Made by a program: the position numbers and the translations under genes
Shown: positions 1-8,288 of the stretch, one piece after another
How the letters are laid out: each line of letters starts with the position of its first letter
Numbering within the stretch: position 1 is the first letter of the stretch
NCBI RefSeq assembly: GCF_029581195.1
Contig: NZ_CP120737.1
Coordinates: 2,542,001-2,606,000, forward strand
Direction of reading: 5' to 3'
Origin: Solwaraspora sp. WMMD791
GTDB taxonomy: Bacteria; Actinomycetota; Actinomycetes; Mycobacteriales; Micromonosporaceae
Length of the DNA: 64,000 bases
Notes under the pieces: model-generated
What the model was told of the DNA's origin: nothing
Seen by the model: only the letters and a program-made list of their open reading frames with translations
The model's database searches: none

Positions 1-1194
1 CGTGTAGTACGCGTGGTAGATGCCGGCCATCAGGCTGAACACCAGGCCGGTGGTGAGCAGCCATCCTCCCCAGAGGAGGAATCCGGCCCGTACCCGGTCG
101 GTGCGCGGGGCCCGTGCACGCAGCGCGAACCCGGCGACCAGCAGGATCAGCGCCGCCGGCAGCAGCCAGGCGATCTGTCCGCCGTTGTCGGCATCGAACA
201 GGCGGGTGAGGCCGGTCTGCCCCCAGCCGCCACCACCACCGACCGAACCGACCTGCTCCCCGGTGATCCGGCCGAGTCCGTTGTAGCCGAGGGTCAGCTC
301 CAGGATGCTGTCGGACTGGGATCCGCCGATGTACGGGCGGTAGCGTGCCGGGACGAGTTCGACGATCGCGATCCACCAGCCGGCGGCACCGACGATGGCG
401 ACACCGCCGAGCAGCAGGTGCACGATTCGGCGACGGACCGGGGCCGGCGCGGCGATCAGGTACACCAACGCGAAGGCCGGTACGACCAGAAGCGCCTGCA
501 GCATCTTGGTGAGGAAGGCGAACCCGATCGCGGTACCGGCCAGCAGCATCCACCGGGCGCTGGCGGTCTCCACCGCCCGGACGGTGGCGTACGCGGCGGC
601 GACCAGCAGCAGCACGAGCAGCGCGTCCGGGTTGTTGAACCGGAACATCAGTACGGCGACCGGGGTGACGGCCAGCACGAGGCCGGCGATCAGGCCGGCG
701 GCCGGGCCGTACCAGCGCCGGACGGTGGCGTGGAGCAGACCGACCGCAGCGACGCCGGCCAGCGCCTGCGGCAGCAGGACCGACCATGAGCTGAGCCCGA
801 ACACGCGTACCGACAACGCCATCAGCCACAGCGACGCCGGGGGCTTGTCGACGGTGATCGAGTTGGCGGCGTCGGAGGATCCGAAGAAGAACGCCAGCCA
901 GCTCTGTGACCCGGCCTGGGCCGCCGCCGAGTAGTAGGCGTTGGCCCAGCCGGAGACGTCCAGCCCGGTCAGGTAGAGCGCGGCGGTGGCCAGGAGGAGA
1001 CCGCCCAGTGCCGGCCGGGCCCAGCGCGGATCGCCGGGCGGACCGTGGATCAGGCGTCGCCACCGGGTGGCCGGCTGGTCGGCGTACGGCTGGTCGGCGT
1101 ACGGCGCTCCCGGCCCGGCGCCCAGGTCCGGACCGGGTGGTCCGTCCTGGCTCGGCGGTCCTGCCGGTACGGGAGCAGACAGTGTCGAGGTCAT
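1..1194 (-). CDS. ArnT-like membrane glycosyltransferase (GT39/GT83 type), 3' part outside the window
   Basis: The open frame runs from an ATG at 1194 to the left edge without a stop (398 codons), so the C-terminal part is missing. After a Pro/Gly-rich cytosolic N-terminus comes a first membrane helix. An extracytoplasmic loop follows with DKPPASLWLMAL, the conserved block of lipid-linked-sugar transferases of the ArnT/YkcB group, then alternating hydrophobic helices and the segment FRFNNPDALLVLLLVAAAY. Family members move a sugar from a polyprenyl-phosphate donor to a surface acceptor; the substrate here cannot be told. The N-terminus contains a 5-residue duplication (DQPYA twice). The gene is divergent from the ribose-type operon. 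Confidence 0.85.
   Translation of the reverse strand, partial: MTSTLSAPVPAGPPSQDGPPGPDLGAGPGAPYADQPYADQPATRWRRLIHGPPGDPRWARPALGGLLLATAALYLTGLDVSGWANAYYSAAAQAGSQSWLAFFFGSSDAANSITVDKPPASLWLMALSVRVFGLSSWSVLLPQALAGVAAVGLLHATVRRWYGPAAGLIAGLVLAVTPVAVLMFRFNNPDALLVLLLVAAAYATVRAVETASARWMLLAGTAIGFAFLTKMLQALLVVPAFALVYLIAAPAPVRRRIVHLLLGGVAIVGAAGWWIAIVELVPARYRPYIGGSQSDSILELTLGYNGLGRITGEQVGSVGGGGGWGQTGLTRLFDADNGGQIAWLLPAALILLVAGFALRARAPRTDRVRAGFLLWGGWLLTTGLVFSLMAGIYHAYYT
1075..1104. repeat. 15-bp tandem duplication inside the glycosyltransferase N-terminus
   Basis: CTGGTCGGCGTACGG occurs twice without a gap (1075-1089 and 1090-1104). It is in frame and duplicates the peptide DQPYA ahead of the first membrane helix. 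It resembles replication-slippage repeats seen in other surface genes of this window. Confidence 0.8.
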
Positions 1195-1346
1195 AGGTGA
1201 AGGTTCGGCTGGCCAGCTCGCCAGGCCGTGTGCGGCGGCTGTGCACCGGCTGTGAACCTGCGGGCCGCTTGTGGCGGATTGCCACTTGGTTTCATCACAT
1301 GTCGTCTGAATTGCGGCAATGTTACGAGAAGTCAGTGCACTCGCCC

Positions 1347-1376
1347 TTGACACTGTCGCCGGGCAGTCCCTATGGT
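1347..1376 (+). promoter_or_regulatory. Sigma-70-type promoter of the ribose-type operon
   Basis: A perfect TTGACA at 1347-1352 is followed after 18 bp by TATGGT (1371-1376), four of six matches to the -10 consensus. Transcription would start near 1383, just in front of the inverted repeat at 1385-1408 and about 35 bases before the ribokinase start. Confidence 0.6.
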
Positions 1377-1384
1377 CGGCTTAG

Positions 1385-1408
1385 TTGTACATGGTTGTCC
1401 ATGAACAA
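1385..1408. promoter_or_regulatory. Inverted-repeat operator candidate
   Basis: The arms TTGTACATGG and CCATGAACAA are inverted repeats of 10 bp with one mismatch, separated by TTGT. The element sits directly downstream of the -10 box and upstream of the ribosome site GAGGG (1409-1413), a position suited to repression. The operon's own GntR/UTRA regulator (7344-8111) is the obvious candidate ligand-responsive binder; this link is inferred. Confidence 0.55.
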
Positions 1409-1419
1409 GAGGGCCAGGG

Positions 1420-2337
1420 ATGAAGATAGCAGTGGTCGGCAGCTACGGCGCCGGACTCACCATGCGGGTGCCCCGGTTGCCGGTCGCCGGGGAGACCCTC
1501 TCCGGCGGTGAGTTCAGTTCCGGACACGGCGGCAAGGGCTCCAACCAGGCGGTCGCCGCCGCCCGGCTCGGCGCACGGGTCAGCCTGCTGAGCGCGGTCG
1601 GACCCGACCAGTTCGGCACCGCCGCCCGACAGTTGTGGGCCGAGGAGGGTGTGGACGCCACGGGGGTGCGCACCGCCGACGCCGCCACGATGGTCGGCGT
1701 CATCCTGGTCGACGCCCACGGCGAGAACCGGATCGTCATCGCTCCCGGCGCCCTCGACCAGCTCACCCCGGCCGACGTCGACAGGTTCGCCGACCGGATC
1801 ACCGACGCCGACATCGTCGTCGTGTCACTGGAGATCCCACTGCCGGTGGCGACCGCCGCGCTGCGCCTGGCGCACGCCAACGGCGTACGGACCCTGCTCA
1901 ACCCGGCACCCGCCGTCGAACTGCCGGACGAGGCCTGGGGGTGGATCGACGTACTCACCCCGAACGCCAGCGAGGCCCAGGTGCTGACCGGCCACCAGCC
2001 GGACGCCGACCCGCACCCCGACGACCTCGTCGACCTCATCCGCACCCGGTACGCCGGGGCGCTGGTGCTCACCCTCGGCGCCGCCGGTGCCGTCGTCGAC
2101 CACGACGGGCGGCGCGCCGTCGTCGACCCGGTCACCGTCCCCCGGGTCGTCGACACCACCGGTGCCGGCGACGCCTTCACCGGCGCGCTCGCCGTCGGCC
2201 TGGCCCGCGGCGACACCCTCACCGACGCGGCCCGGTACGCCGCCGCCGCTGGCGCCCACGCCGTCGGCATCGCCGAGGTCGTCCCCGCACTCGCCTACCC
2301 CGACGACGTCGTGGCCCTGCTCAGGAGACGAGAGTGA
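1420..2337 (+). CDS. rbsK: Ribokinase-family (PfkB) sugar kinase
   Basis: This 305-residue protein is a PfkB-fold sugar kinase. It has the ribokinase substrate loop GGKGSNQA at residues 37-44 and the ATP/anion-hole signature DTTGAGD at 245-251, with Asp251 as the expected catalytic base. It would phosphorylate the sugar imported by the transporter that follows, probably ribose or 2-deoxyribose at the 5-position. The ATG is preceded by GAGGG six bases upstream. The stop overlaps the permease start by one base (TGATG), so the first genes are translationally coupled. A specificity for deoxyribose rather than ribose cannot be decided from sequence alone. Confidence 0.88.
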   Translation: MKIAVVGSYGAGLTMRVPRLPVAGETLSGGEFSSGHGGKGSNQAVAAARLGARVSLLSAVGPDQFGTAARQLWAEEGVDATGVRTADAATMVGVILVDAHGENRIVIAPGALDQLTPADVDRFADRITDADIVVVSLEIPLPVATAALRLAHANGVRTLLNPAPAVELPDEAWGWIDVLTPNASEAQVLTGHQPDADPHPDDLVDLIRTRYAGALVLTLGAAGAVVDHDGRRAVVDPVTVPRVVDTTGAGDAFTGALAVGLARGDTLTDAARYAAAAGAHAVGIAEVVPALAYPDDVVALLRRRE

Positions 2338-3365
2338 TGACCCAAACGACCACCCCGGCGCCCCCGGTCGCCGTACCGGCCGCCCCACCCACCAGCCGGT
2401 CACCGCTACGCCGATTCCTGCACGCCCGCGAGGCGAGCACCTTCGGCGCGTTGATCGTCCTGTTCGCCCTCGGTGCGTTCCTGGCACCCGGGTTCCTCGG
2501 CACCAACAACTTCCTCACCGTCGGCCAGCAGATCGCCCAGATCGGCATCATGGCCGTCGGCGTCACCTTCGTCATCATCAACGCCGAGATCGACCTGTCG
2601 GTCGGCTCGATCTACGGGCTCGGCGCCATCGTCTGCGGACTACTGATGACATCGGACGTCGCCTGGCCGCTGGCCGCCCTGGGCGGGGTCGCGGCCGGGG
2701 CGCTCGCCGGCCTGCTCAACGGCCTGATGACCGTCGGGTTCGGCATCCCGTCGTTCATCGTCACCCTGGGCACCCTGAGCGTCTACCGTGGTGTCACGCT
2801 GCTGCTCAGCGGCGGCGCGCCGATCTCCCTGTCCGCCCGGGAACCGGGCGTCGCCGAGTTCAACCTGCTCGGCCAGGGCCGGTTGTTCGGGCTGCTGCCG
2901 ATGCAGCTGGTCATCTTCGCGACCGTCGCCGTCGTCTTCGCCATCGTGCTGTCGCGCTCCCGCTACGGTTTCAACACCTACGCGGTCGGCGGCAGCGTCG
3001 AAGCCGCGCGGCTCTGCGGCATCCGTACCGGCCGGGTCAAGGTCGTCGCGTTCACCATCTCCGGCACCCTGGCCGCCCTCGCCGGCGTACTCGGACTGTC
3101 GTTCCTGTCGTACGTGCAGGGCGTCACCGGCACCGGGATGGAGCTGACCGCCATCTCTGCGGTGATCATCGGTGGCGCCGCGCTGTTCGGCGGATCCGGC
3201 ACCATGCTCGGCACCGTCATCGGCGTCGCCTTCATCGGCGTCCTGCAGAACATCCTCAACCTGCGGGGCATCTCGTCGTTCTGGCAGACCGTGGCCACCG
3301 GCGCGGTCATCATCCTCGCCGTCGCCGCCGACACCGCGCTGCGCAAGCGATCCGGCCGACGCTGA
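2337..3365 (+). CDS. rbsC: Ribose-type ABC transporter permease
   Basis: This 342-residue membrane protein has about nine hydrophobic helices. It carries the family-typical segments EIDLSVGSIYGLGA (about residue 83), GIPSFIVTLGTLSVYRG and the cytoplasmic loop AVGGSVEAARLCGI, which contacts the ATPase. It matches the RbsC/BPD_transp_2 family, which imports pentoses and related sugars. The start chosen is the ATG overlapping the ribokinase stop; longer in-frame extensions would lie inside the kinase gene. It acts with the lipoprotein at 3421 and the double ATPase at 4451. Confidence 0.9.
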   Translation: MTQTTTPAPPVAVPAAPPTSRSPLRRFLHAREASTFGALIVLFALGAFLAPGFLGTNNFLTVGQQIAQIGIMAVGVTFVIINAEIDLSVGSIYGLGAIVCGLLMTSDVAWPLAALGGVAAGALAGLLNGLMTVGFGIPSFIVTLGTLSVYRGVTLLLSGGAPISLSAREPGVAEFNLLGQGRLFGLLPMQLVIFATVAVVFAIVLSRSRYGFNTYAVGGSVEAARLCGIRTGRVKVVAFTISGTLAALAGVLGLSFLSYVQGVTGTGMELTAISAVIIGGAALFGGSGTMLGTVIGVAFIGVLQNILNLRGISSFWQTVATGAVIILAVAADTALRKRSGRR

Positions 3366-3420
3366 CCCCGGTCCTGCTTCCCACCCATCCACCCCGACAC
3401 ACCAGCAAGGAGCCTTCGAC

Positions 3421-4446
3421 ATGCGGTTCTCCCTCCGGCGACGCACCGCCGTCGCCGCCGTACTCGGCGCGAGCCTGCTCGCCGCCACCGCCTGCGGTGC
3501 GGTCACCCCGGCCTCCGACTCCGACTCCGCCTCCGGCGCCGGCGGCTTCCAACTCGCCGACTACATCCAGGAGGCGGTCGACAACGGCGACCAACTGAAG
3601 ATCCGGCTCAGCTACCACGATCCCTCGCTGGCGTTCGCCGTACCGATCCGCGAGGGCATGCAGCGGGCCGCGGCCGAACTCGGCGTCGAGGCCGAGATGA
3701 TCGGACCTGCCGGAGGCAGCGCCGCCGACCAGGTCGCCGAGCTGCAGACGCTGATCAACCAGCGGCAGATCCACGGCCTGGCCGTCTCCTCGGCCAGCAA
3801 CGACGCGCTGATGCCGGTCATCGCCCAGGCCTACGACGCGGGCATCCCGATCATCTCGTTCAACACCAACAACCCCGACTCGCAGCAGATGGGCTTCGTC
3901 GGACAGGACCTGGTCGCCTCCGGCGCGGCGCTGGCCGAGGAGCTGCTCGGCGTCCTCGACGGCCAGACCGGCAAGGTCGTCGTCGTCTCCGTCGACGCCG
4001 GTGCCGGCTGGTCCAACGACCGCTTCTCCGGCTTCCAGTCGGCCCTGGAGGCATCCGGGTTGGACATCGTCGGACCGGTGAACACCGGCAACGAGCCGAG
4101 CGCGGCGTACAACACGATCGAGTCGACGATGGCGGCACAGAGCGACGCGATCGCGCTGGTCTCCCTCGACTGCTGCAGCTTCACCGCCGGTGCGACCTGG
4201 CTGCAGCAGTCCGGTAACGCCGGGAAGATCCACTCGGTCGGCTTCGACGTCCAGCCGCAGACCGTCGAGTACCTCAAGGCCGGCGTGGTCGACCTGACCA
4301 TCAGCCAGGCCCCGGCCGAGCAGGGCTACCAGGCCGTCAAGCTGCTCACCGACTTCCTCACCGACGGCACCGCGATCAGCGACGTCGACACCGGTGTGCT
4401 GGTCGTCACCCCGGACAACGTCGACGACGTTCCGGTGGAGGGCTGA
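3421..4446 (+). CDS. rbsB: Sugar ABC transporter substrate-binding lipoprotein (RbsB type)
   Basis: The 341-residue precursor begins with a basic stretch (RRR), a hydrophobic core and a lipobox ending at Cys25 (AATAC), so it is a lipid-anchored extracytoplasmic binding protein. The rest has the periplasmic-binding-protein type 1 fold (peripla_BP_4), with alternating segments such as IHGLAVSSASNDAL, GIPIISFNTNN and VVSVDAGAGWSNDRF. Asn and Asp near the ligand cleft agree with sugar binding. A pair of adjacent cysteines (DCCS) is unusual for the family. AAGGAG lies upstream of the ATG. Confidence 0.88.
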   Translation: MRFSLRRRTAVAAVLGASLLAATACGAVTPASDSDSASGAGGFQLADYIQEAVDNGDQLKIRLSYHDPSLAFAVPIREGMQRAAAELGVEAEMIGPAGGSAADQVAELQTLINQRQIHGLAVSSASNDALMPVIAQAYDAGIPIISFNTNNPDSQQMGFVGQDLVASGAALAEELLGVLDGQTGKVVVVSVDAGAGWSNDRFSGFQSALEASGLDIVGPVNTGNEPSAAYNTIESTMAAQSDAIALVSLDCCSFTAGATWLQQSGNAGKIHSVGFDVQPQTVEYLKAGVVDLTISQAPAEQGYQAVKLLTDFLTDGTAISDVDTGVLVVTPDNVDDVPVEG

Positions 4447-4450
4447 GTCG

Positions 4451-6016
4451 ATGACCGGCCCGGCCACGATCAGCACCCCGACGGCCACCGCCGTCGCGGT
4501 GACCGGTCTGTCGAAGCACTTCGGACCAGTCCGTGCGCTGCACGACGTGACGATGGACGTCGCCGCCGGAAGCCTCACCGCCGTGATGGGCGAGAACGGT
4601 GCCGGCAAGTCGACGCTCATGAAGATCCTGGCCGGGCTGGACTCCCCCACCAGCGGGACCGTGCAGGTCGCTGGCGAGCAGGTCACCCGGTTCGACCCGG
4701 CCAACCTGCTCAGCCGGCACCGGGTGGCCCTGGTACCGCAGGAACTGGCCCTGGCCACCGACCGGACCGTCGCCGAGAACATCCTGCTCGGCGCGGAACC
4801 CGGCTCCCGGGTGTTCCCGCACCGGCGCCGCATGGACGACCGGGCCGCCGCGCTGCTCGACCGGCTCGGCGTACGGCTGGATCCCCGCCGGCGCGTCGGC
4901 GACCTCGACGCGGCCACCGGTCAGCTGGTGGTCATCGCCCGGTCGTTGGCCCGCGACGCCCGTCTGGTGATCCTCGACGAGCCGACGTCGATCCTGTCGC
5001 CGGCCGAGTCCGAGCGACTGTTCGGGGTCATCCGGCAGCTGCGCGACGACGGCGTCACCATGCTGTACGTCTCACACCGGATGCCCGAGGTGTTCGCCCT
5101 GTCGCAGCACATCCACGTGCTGCGCGACGGCCGGCACGTCGGGCACTGGCCGACCGCCGATGTGACCCCCGACCAGGTGGTGGCGGCGATGGTCGGCCGG
5201 GAGCTCGCCGGCGAACTCGACCGCGGCGGGCGACGCGCCGCCGCGGCCGGCACCACAGCCCGGCTGCGGATGCGCGGCGTCACCGGCACCGGGTTCACCG
5301 ATGTCGACCTCGACGTCGCGCCCGGCGAGGTCGTCGGCATCGCCGGGCTGCCCGACAGCGGGCGGGTCGAGCTGCTGCGCGGCATCTTCGGCGCCGATCC
5401 GGTCAGCGGCGGAGACCTGCAGCTCGACGGCACGGCGTTCACCGCGCGCAGCCCTCGCGACGCGATCCGCGCCCGAGTGGCGTACCTGCCCGGCGAACGT
5501 CGCCACCAGGGCGTCCTGCCGACGATGAGCGTCGCCGACAACATCAACATCCTGACGCTCGGCCGCCGGCAACGGCTCGGCCTGCTGCCACGGCGTGCCC
5601 TGCGGCGCGACGCCGACACCCGGGTCCGCCAACTGCGGGTCAAGACCGCCGACTCCGGGCAGGGCATCATGCAGCTGTCCGGCGGCAACCAGCAGAAGGC
5701 GCTGCTCGCCCGCTGGCTGGCCATCGAACCCCGGCTGATGCTGCTCGACGAACCCACCCGGGGCGTCGACGTCGGCGCCAAGGCGGAGATCTACCGGCTG
5801 TTCCGCGACCTTGCCGCCGACGGGGTCGGCATCGTCGTCTCCTCGTCGGACCTGCCCGAACTGCTCACCGTCAGCGACCGGATCGCGGTGCTGGCCGCCG
5901 GCCGGCTCGTCGGGGTCCTCGACGCCGACGACGCCACCGAGGAGAAGGTCATGGCGCTGGCCACCGGCGCCCACACCATGCCGGAGGGCACCCACACCAA
6001 GAAGGAGAAGCCATGA
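4451..6016 (+). CDS. rbsA: Ribose-type ABC transporter double ATPase
   Basis: This 521-residue protein has two fused ATPase domains. The first has Walker A GENGAGKST (47-55) and Walker B LVILDEP. The second has the degenerate P-loop (GLPDSGRVELL) usual for RbsA/MglA and an intact signature LSGGNQQK followed by LMLLDEPTRGVD. In the first domain the LSGG signature is replaced by a divergent sequence (LDAATGQ), a little more degenerate than usual. It energizes the permease at 2337. The ATG lies 4 bases after the binding-protein stop, and its own stop overlaps rbsD by 4 bases (ATGA). Confidence 0.9.
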   Translation: MTGPATISTPTATAVAVTGLSKHFGPVRALHDVTMDVAAGSLTAVMGENGAGKSTLMKILAGLDSPTSGTVQVAGEQVTRFDPANLLSRHRVALVPQELALATDRTVAENILLGAEPGSRVFPHRRRMDDRAAALLDRLGVRLDPRRRVGDLDAATGQLVVIARSLARDARLVILDEPTSILSPAESERLFGVIRQLRDDGVTMLYVSHRMPEVFALSQHIHVLRDGRHVGHWPTADVTPDQVVAAMVGRELAGELDRGGRRAAAAGTTARLRMRGVTGTGFTDVDLDVAPGEVVGIAGLPDSGRVELLRGIFGADPVSGGDLQLDGTAFTARSPRDAIRARVAYLPGERRHQGVLPTMSVADNINILTLGRRQRLGLLPRRALRRDADTRVRQLRVKTADSGQGIMQLSGGNQQKALLARWLAIEPRLMLLDEPTRGVDVGAKAEIYRLFRDLAADGVGIVVSSSDLPELLTVSDRIAVLAAGRLVGVLDADDATEEKVMALATGAHTMPEGTHTKKEKP

Positions 6017-6468
6017 AACGTCGAGGCATCCTCAACGCCGAACTGTCCGGGGCGCTCGCCACGCTCGGTCACACCGACCTGCTGCTGGTCGTCGACGCCG
6101 GGTTCCCGGTCCCCCGGACGGCGCACCGCGTCGACCTGGCCATCGCCGAGGACCTGCCCCGGCTGACCACGGTGCTCGACCTCATCGCCGACGAACTCGT
6201 CGTCGAAGGCGTGGTGTACGCCGAGGACGTCGCCGCCCACAACGCCCCGCTGGCGGACTGGCTGGCCCGGCGCTTTCCCGGCGTACCGACGACCACCCGG
6301 GCCCATGCCGACCTGCTCGGCGAGCTCGCCCAGCAGGCAAAGGTGATCGTACGGACCGGCGCGTTCAACCCGTGGGGCAACGTCGGCCTCGTCTGCGGGG
6401 TCGACGTACCCCGCTGGTTCGACGAGCCCGGCGTCGTCGTCCCCGACTACTACCGGGACCGGATGTAG
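6013..6468 (+). CDS. rbsD: D-ribose pyranase-like protein
   Basis: The 151-residue protein belongs to the RbsD/FucU mutarotase family, which interconverts pyranose and furanose forms of imported sugar so that the kinase can use it. The catalytic His20 (LGHTD), the DAGFPVP motif and the C-terminal block RTGAFNPWGNVGLVCGV, equivalent to the usual RTGE..PYANVIL, are all present. The start overlaps the ATPase stop (ATGA). Its presence narrows the transported sugar to one with biologically relevant anomers or ring forms, such as ribose. Confidence 0.88.
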   Translation: MKRRGILNAELSGALATLGHTDLLLVVDAGFPVPRTAHRVDLAIAEDLPRLTTVLDLIADELVVEGVVYAEDVAAHNAPLADWLARRFPGVPTTTRAHADLLGELAQQAKVIVRTGAFNPWGNVGLVCGVDVPRWFDEPGVVVPDYYRDRM

Positions 6469-6544
6469 CCGCCCCACCGCGCGCAGGCGTGCCGCACCGC
6501 CCGCCGTGCTCCGCCGTCAGTCGCACCGCCGCCAGTCGCACCAG

Positions 6545-7270
6545 ATGAACCTTGGAGAGATCGTGATTCCTGCACCCCGCGCCGACATCGGGACGACCCC
6601 CGCAGCGTTGGCGCCCTACATCCAGCACACCCTGATCGAGGTCGGCACCACCCACGACCAGATCGTCGCCCACGCCGAGGAGACCGTCCGGTACGGCTTC
6701 AGCGCGGCGATGGTGGCCGGCTCGTGGGTCGCCGAAACCGCCGAGGTGCTGCGCGGCACCGGCGTCGAGGTCGCCTCGGCGTTGGACTTCCCCACCGTCG
6801 GCGTCACCACCAGCACCGGCAAGGCCGCCGAGGCGGAGAGCCTGGTCCGGGCCGGTGCCCAGCAGATCGACATCGGCGTGCAGATCGGCTGGCTGAAAAG
6901 CGGCCGGTACGACGCGTTCCGCGACGACATCGCCGGGGTGGTCCGCGCCGCCGGGGTGCCCATCAAGGTGATGCTGGAACTGCCGCTGCTCACCCCGCAG
7001 GAACGCGACATCGCGGTCGAACTCTCCATCGAGGCGGGCGCGGCCTACCTGAAGAACGCCAGTAGCGGAGCTGTCGAGGTCGCCAACCCTGACAGCGTCG
7101 CCTACCTGGTGGCCCGGGCCCCGCAGGGCGTACTGGTGAAGGCGTCCGGCGGGATCAAGTCCTACGCTCAGGCCGTGGCGCTGCTCGACGCCGGGGCGGT
7201 GCTGTTGGGCACCAGCGCCGGGGTGGCTATCGTCACTGACCAGACCACCGCCGCGACGACCAGTTACTGA
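6545..7270 (+). CDS. DeoC-like class I aldolase (deoxyribose-phosphate aldolase family), variant motifs
   Basis: This TIM-barrel aldolase is 241 residues from the ATG at 6545. A GTG at 6563, preceded by GGAGAG, is a good alternative start. The DeoC pattern is recognizable: IQHTLIE replaces the usual DHTLLK, LKNASSG carries the expected Schiff-base lysine, and KASGGIKS carries the second active-site lysine. The acidic residue in QQIDIGVQIG corresponds to the catalytic Asp. Several neighbouring residues differ from classical DeoC, so activity on deoxyribose 5-phosphate is plausible but a related substrate is possible. The 76-base spacer from rbsD contains CAGTCGCACC twice. Confidence 0.72.
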   Translation: MNLGEIVIPAPRADIGTTPAALAPYIQHTLIEVGTTHDQIVAHAEETVRYGFSAAMVAGSWVAETAEVLRGTGVEVASALDFPTVGVTTSTGKAAEAESLVRAGAQQIDIGVQIGWLKSGRYDAFRDDIAGVVRAAGVPIKVMLELPLLTPQERDIAVELSIEAGAAYLKNASSGAVEVANPDSVAYLVARAPQGVLVKASGGIKSYAQAVALLDAGAVLLGTSAGVAIVTDQTTAATTSY

Positions 7271-7284
7271 CCCGCCGATCCTGT

Positions 7285-7321
7285 GTCCTGTGCGGACTCC
7301 TGACCGGTGTCCGCACAGGAC
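7285..7321. terminator. Stem-loop between the aldolase and regulator genes
   Basis: A perfect 13-bp stem (GTCCTGTGCGGAC at 7285-7297, its complement at 7309-7321) encloses an 11-base loop. There is no T-tract, as is common in actinomycetes. It may end the transport operon or lower read-through into the regulator gene. Confidence 0.55.
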
Positions 7322-7343
7322 GGCACCATGACGATGAGGCGCC

Positions 7344-8111
7344 ATGTCCGACCAGTTCAGCACCGCCGCACCGGCGGAGCGGCTCGACCGCGACGCCCCG
7401 GCACCGCTGCACGCCCAGGTGTCGGAGCAGATCCGTGCCCGGATCGTGTCCGGCGAGTGGCCGCCGCACTACCGGCTACGCAGCGAACCGGAGCTGGCCG
7501 TCGACCTCGGCATCTCCCGTGGCACCCTGCGCCGTGCCCTCGCCACGCTGATCCGTGACGGGCTGCTGGTGCAGGTACGGGGGCGCGGCACCTACGTCAC
7601 CTCCACCGCGATCGAGCCGTCGATCGCGCAGAAACTCACCACCCTCTCCGAGGACTTCGCCCGGCAGGGGGTCACCGTCTCCACCCAGGTCCGCTCACAT
7701 CAGGTGATGGCCGCCCCGTCGCCGGTCGCCGCGCTGCTCGACCTGCGCCCCGGGCAGTCGGTGCTACGGCTGGAACGGCTACGCGCCACCGCAGACGGGC
7801 CGGTCGCCTGGCTGGTCAACTACGTACGGCTCGACCTGGCACCCGGCATCGAAGACGCCGATCTCGCCGACCAGTCACTGTTCGGGCTCCTGGAGAACGA
7901 GTACCGGTTGAAGATCAGCACTGGCCGGCGTACCTTCACCGCGACCGCAGCGGCCGGCGAGGTCGCGGGGGCGCTCGGCGTACCCGACGGGTTTCCGCTG
8001 CTCTACCTGGAGCAGATCACCTACCTTGACGACGGACGGCCGATCGAGTACTCCGATGTCTGGATTCACAGCGAGCGGATGCGGGTCACCTCGCTGCTGT
8101 CCCGACGCTGA
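7344..8111 (+). CDS. GntR-family regulator with UTRA ligand domain
   Basis: The 255-residue protein has an N-terminal winged helix (about 20-90) with the GntR pattern PLHAQVSEQIRARIVSGEWP, LRSEPELAVDLGISRGTLRRAL and GRGTYV. A UTRA effector-binding domain of the HutC subfamily follows (about 100-250). Such proteins bind a sugar or sugar phosphate and release their operator. It lies at the end of the ribose-type operon and most likely controls it through the inverted repeat at 1385-1408. The ligand is unknown. Confidence 0.88.
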   Translation: MSDQFSTAAPAERLDRDAPAPLHAQVSEQIRARIVSGEWPPHYRLRSEPELAVDLGISRGTLRRALATLIRDGLLVQVRGRGTYVTSTAIEPSIAQKLTTLSEDFARQGVTVSTQVRSHQVMAAPSPVAALLDLRPGQSVLRLERLRATADGPVAWLVNYVRLDLAPGIEDADLADQSLFGLLENEYRLKISTGRRTFTATAAAGEVAGALGVPDGFPLLYLEQITYLDDGRPIEYSDVWIHSERMRVTSLLSRR

Positions 8112-8288
8112 CCCTCGGATTCTCGCGCCGACCGGTCGTCGGTTCCCCGAATCCGACCACCCACACCGGTTATCTGACCACCGTCGCGGAGACTCTCTTC
8201 CTGTCCGACGATGCTCCGCCCACCGCCCCTGGCAGCGCAGCCCGGACCGGATGGGACGCCGAGCGCACCGAGAGTCAGGAGTGACGCC

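Noticed and set aside
13-934. Plus-strand open frames at the left edge
   Set aside because: The minus strand of the same region encodes a clear ArnT-like membrane glycosyltransferase that runs off the window, so the plus-strand frames are shadows.
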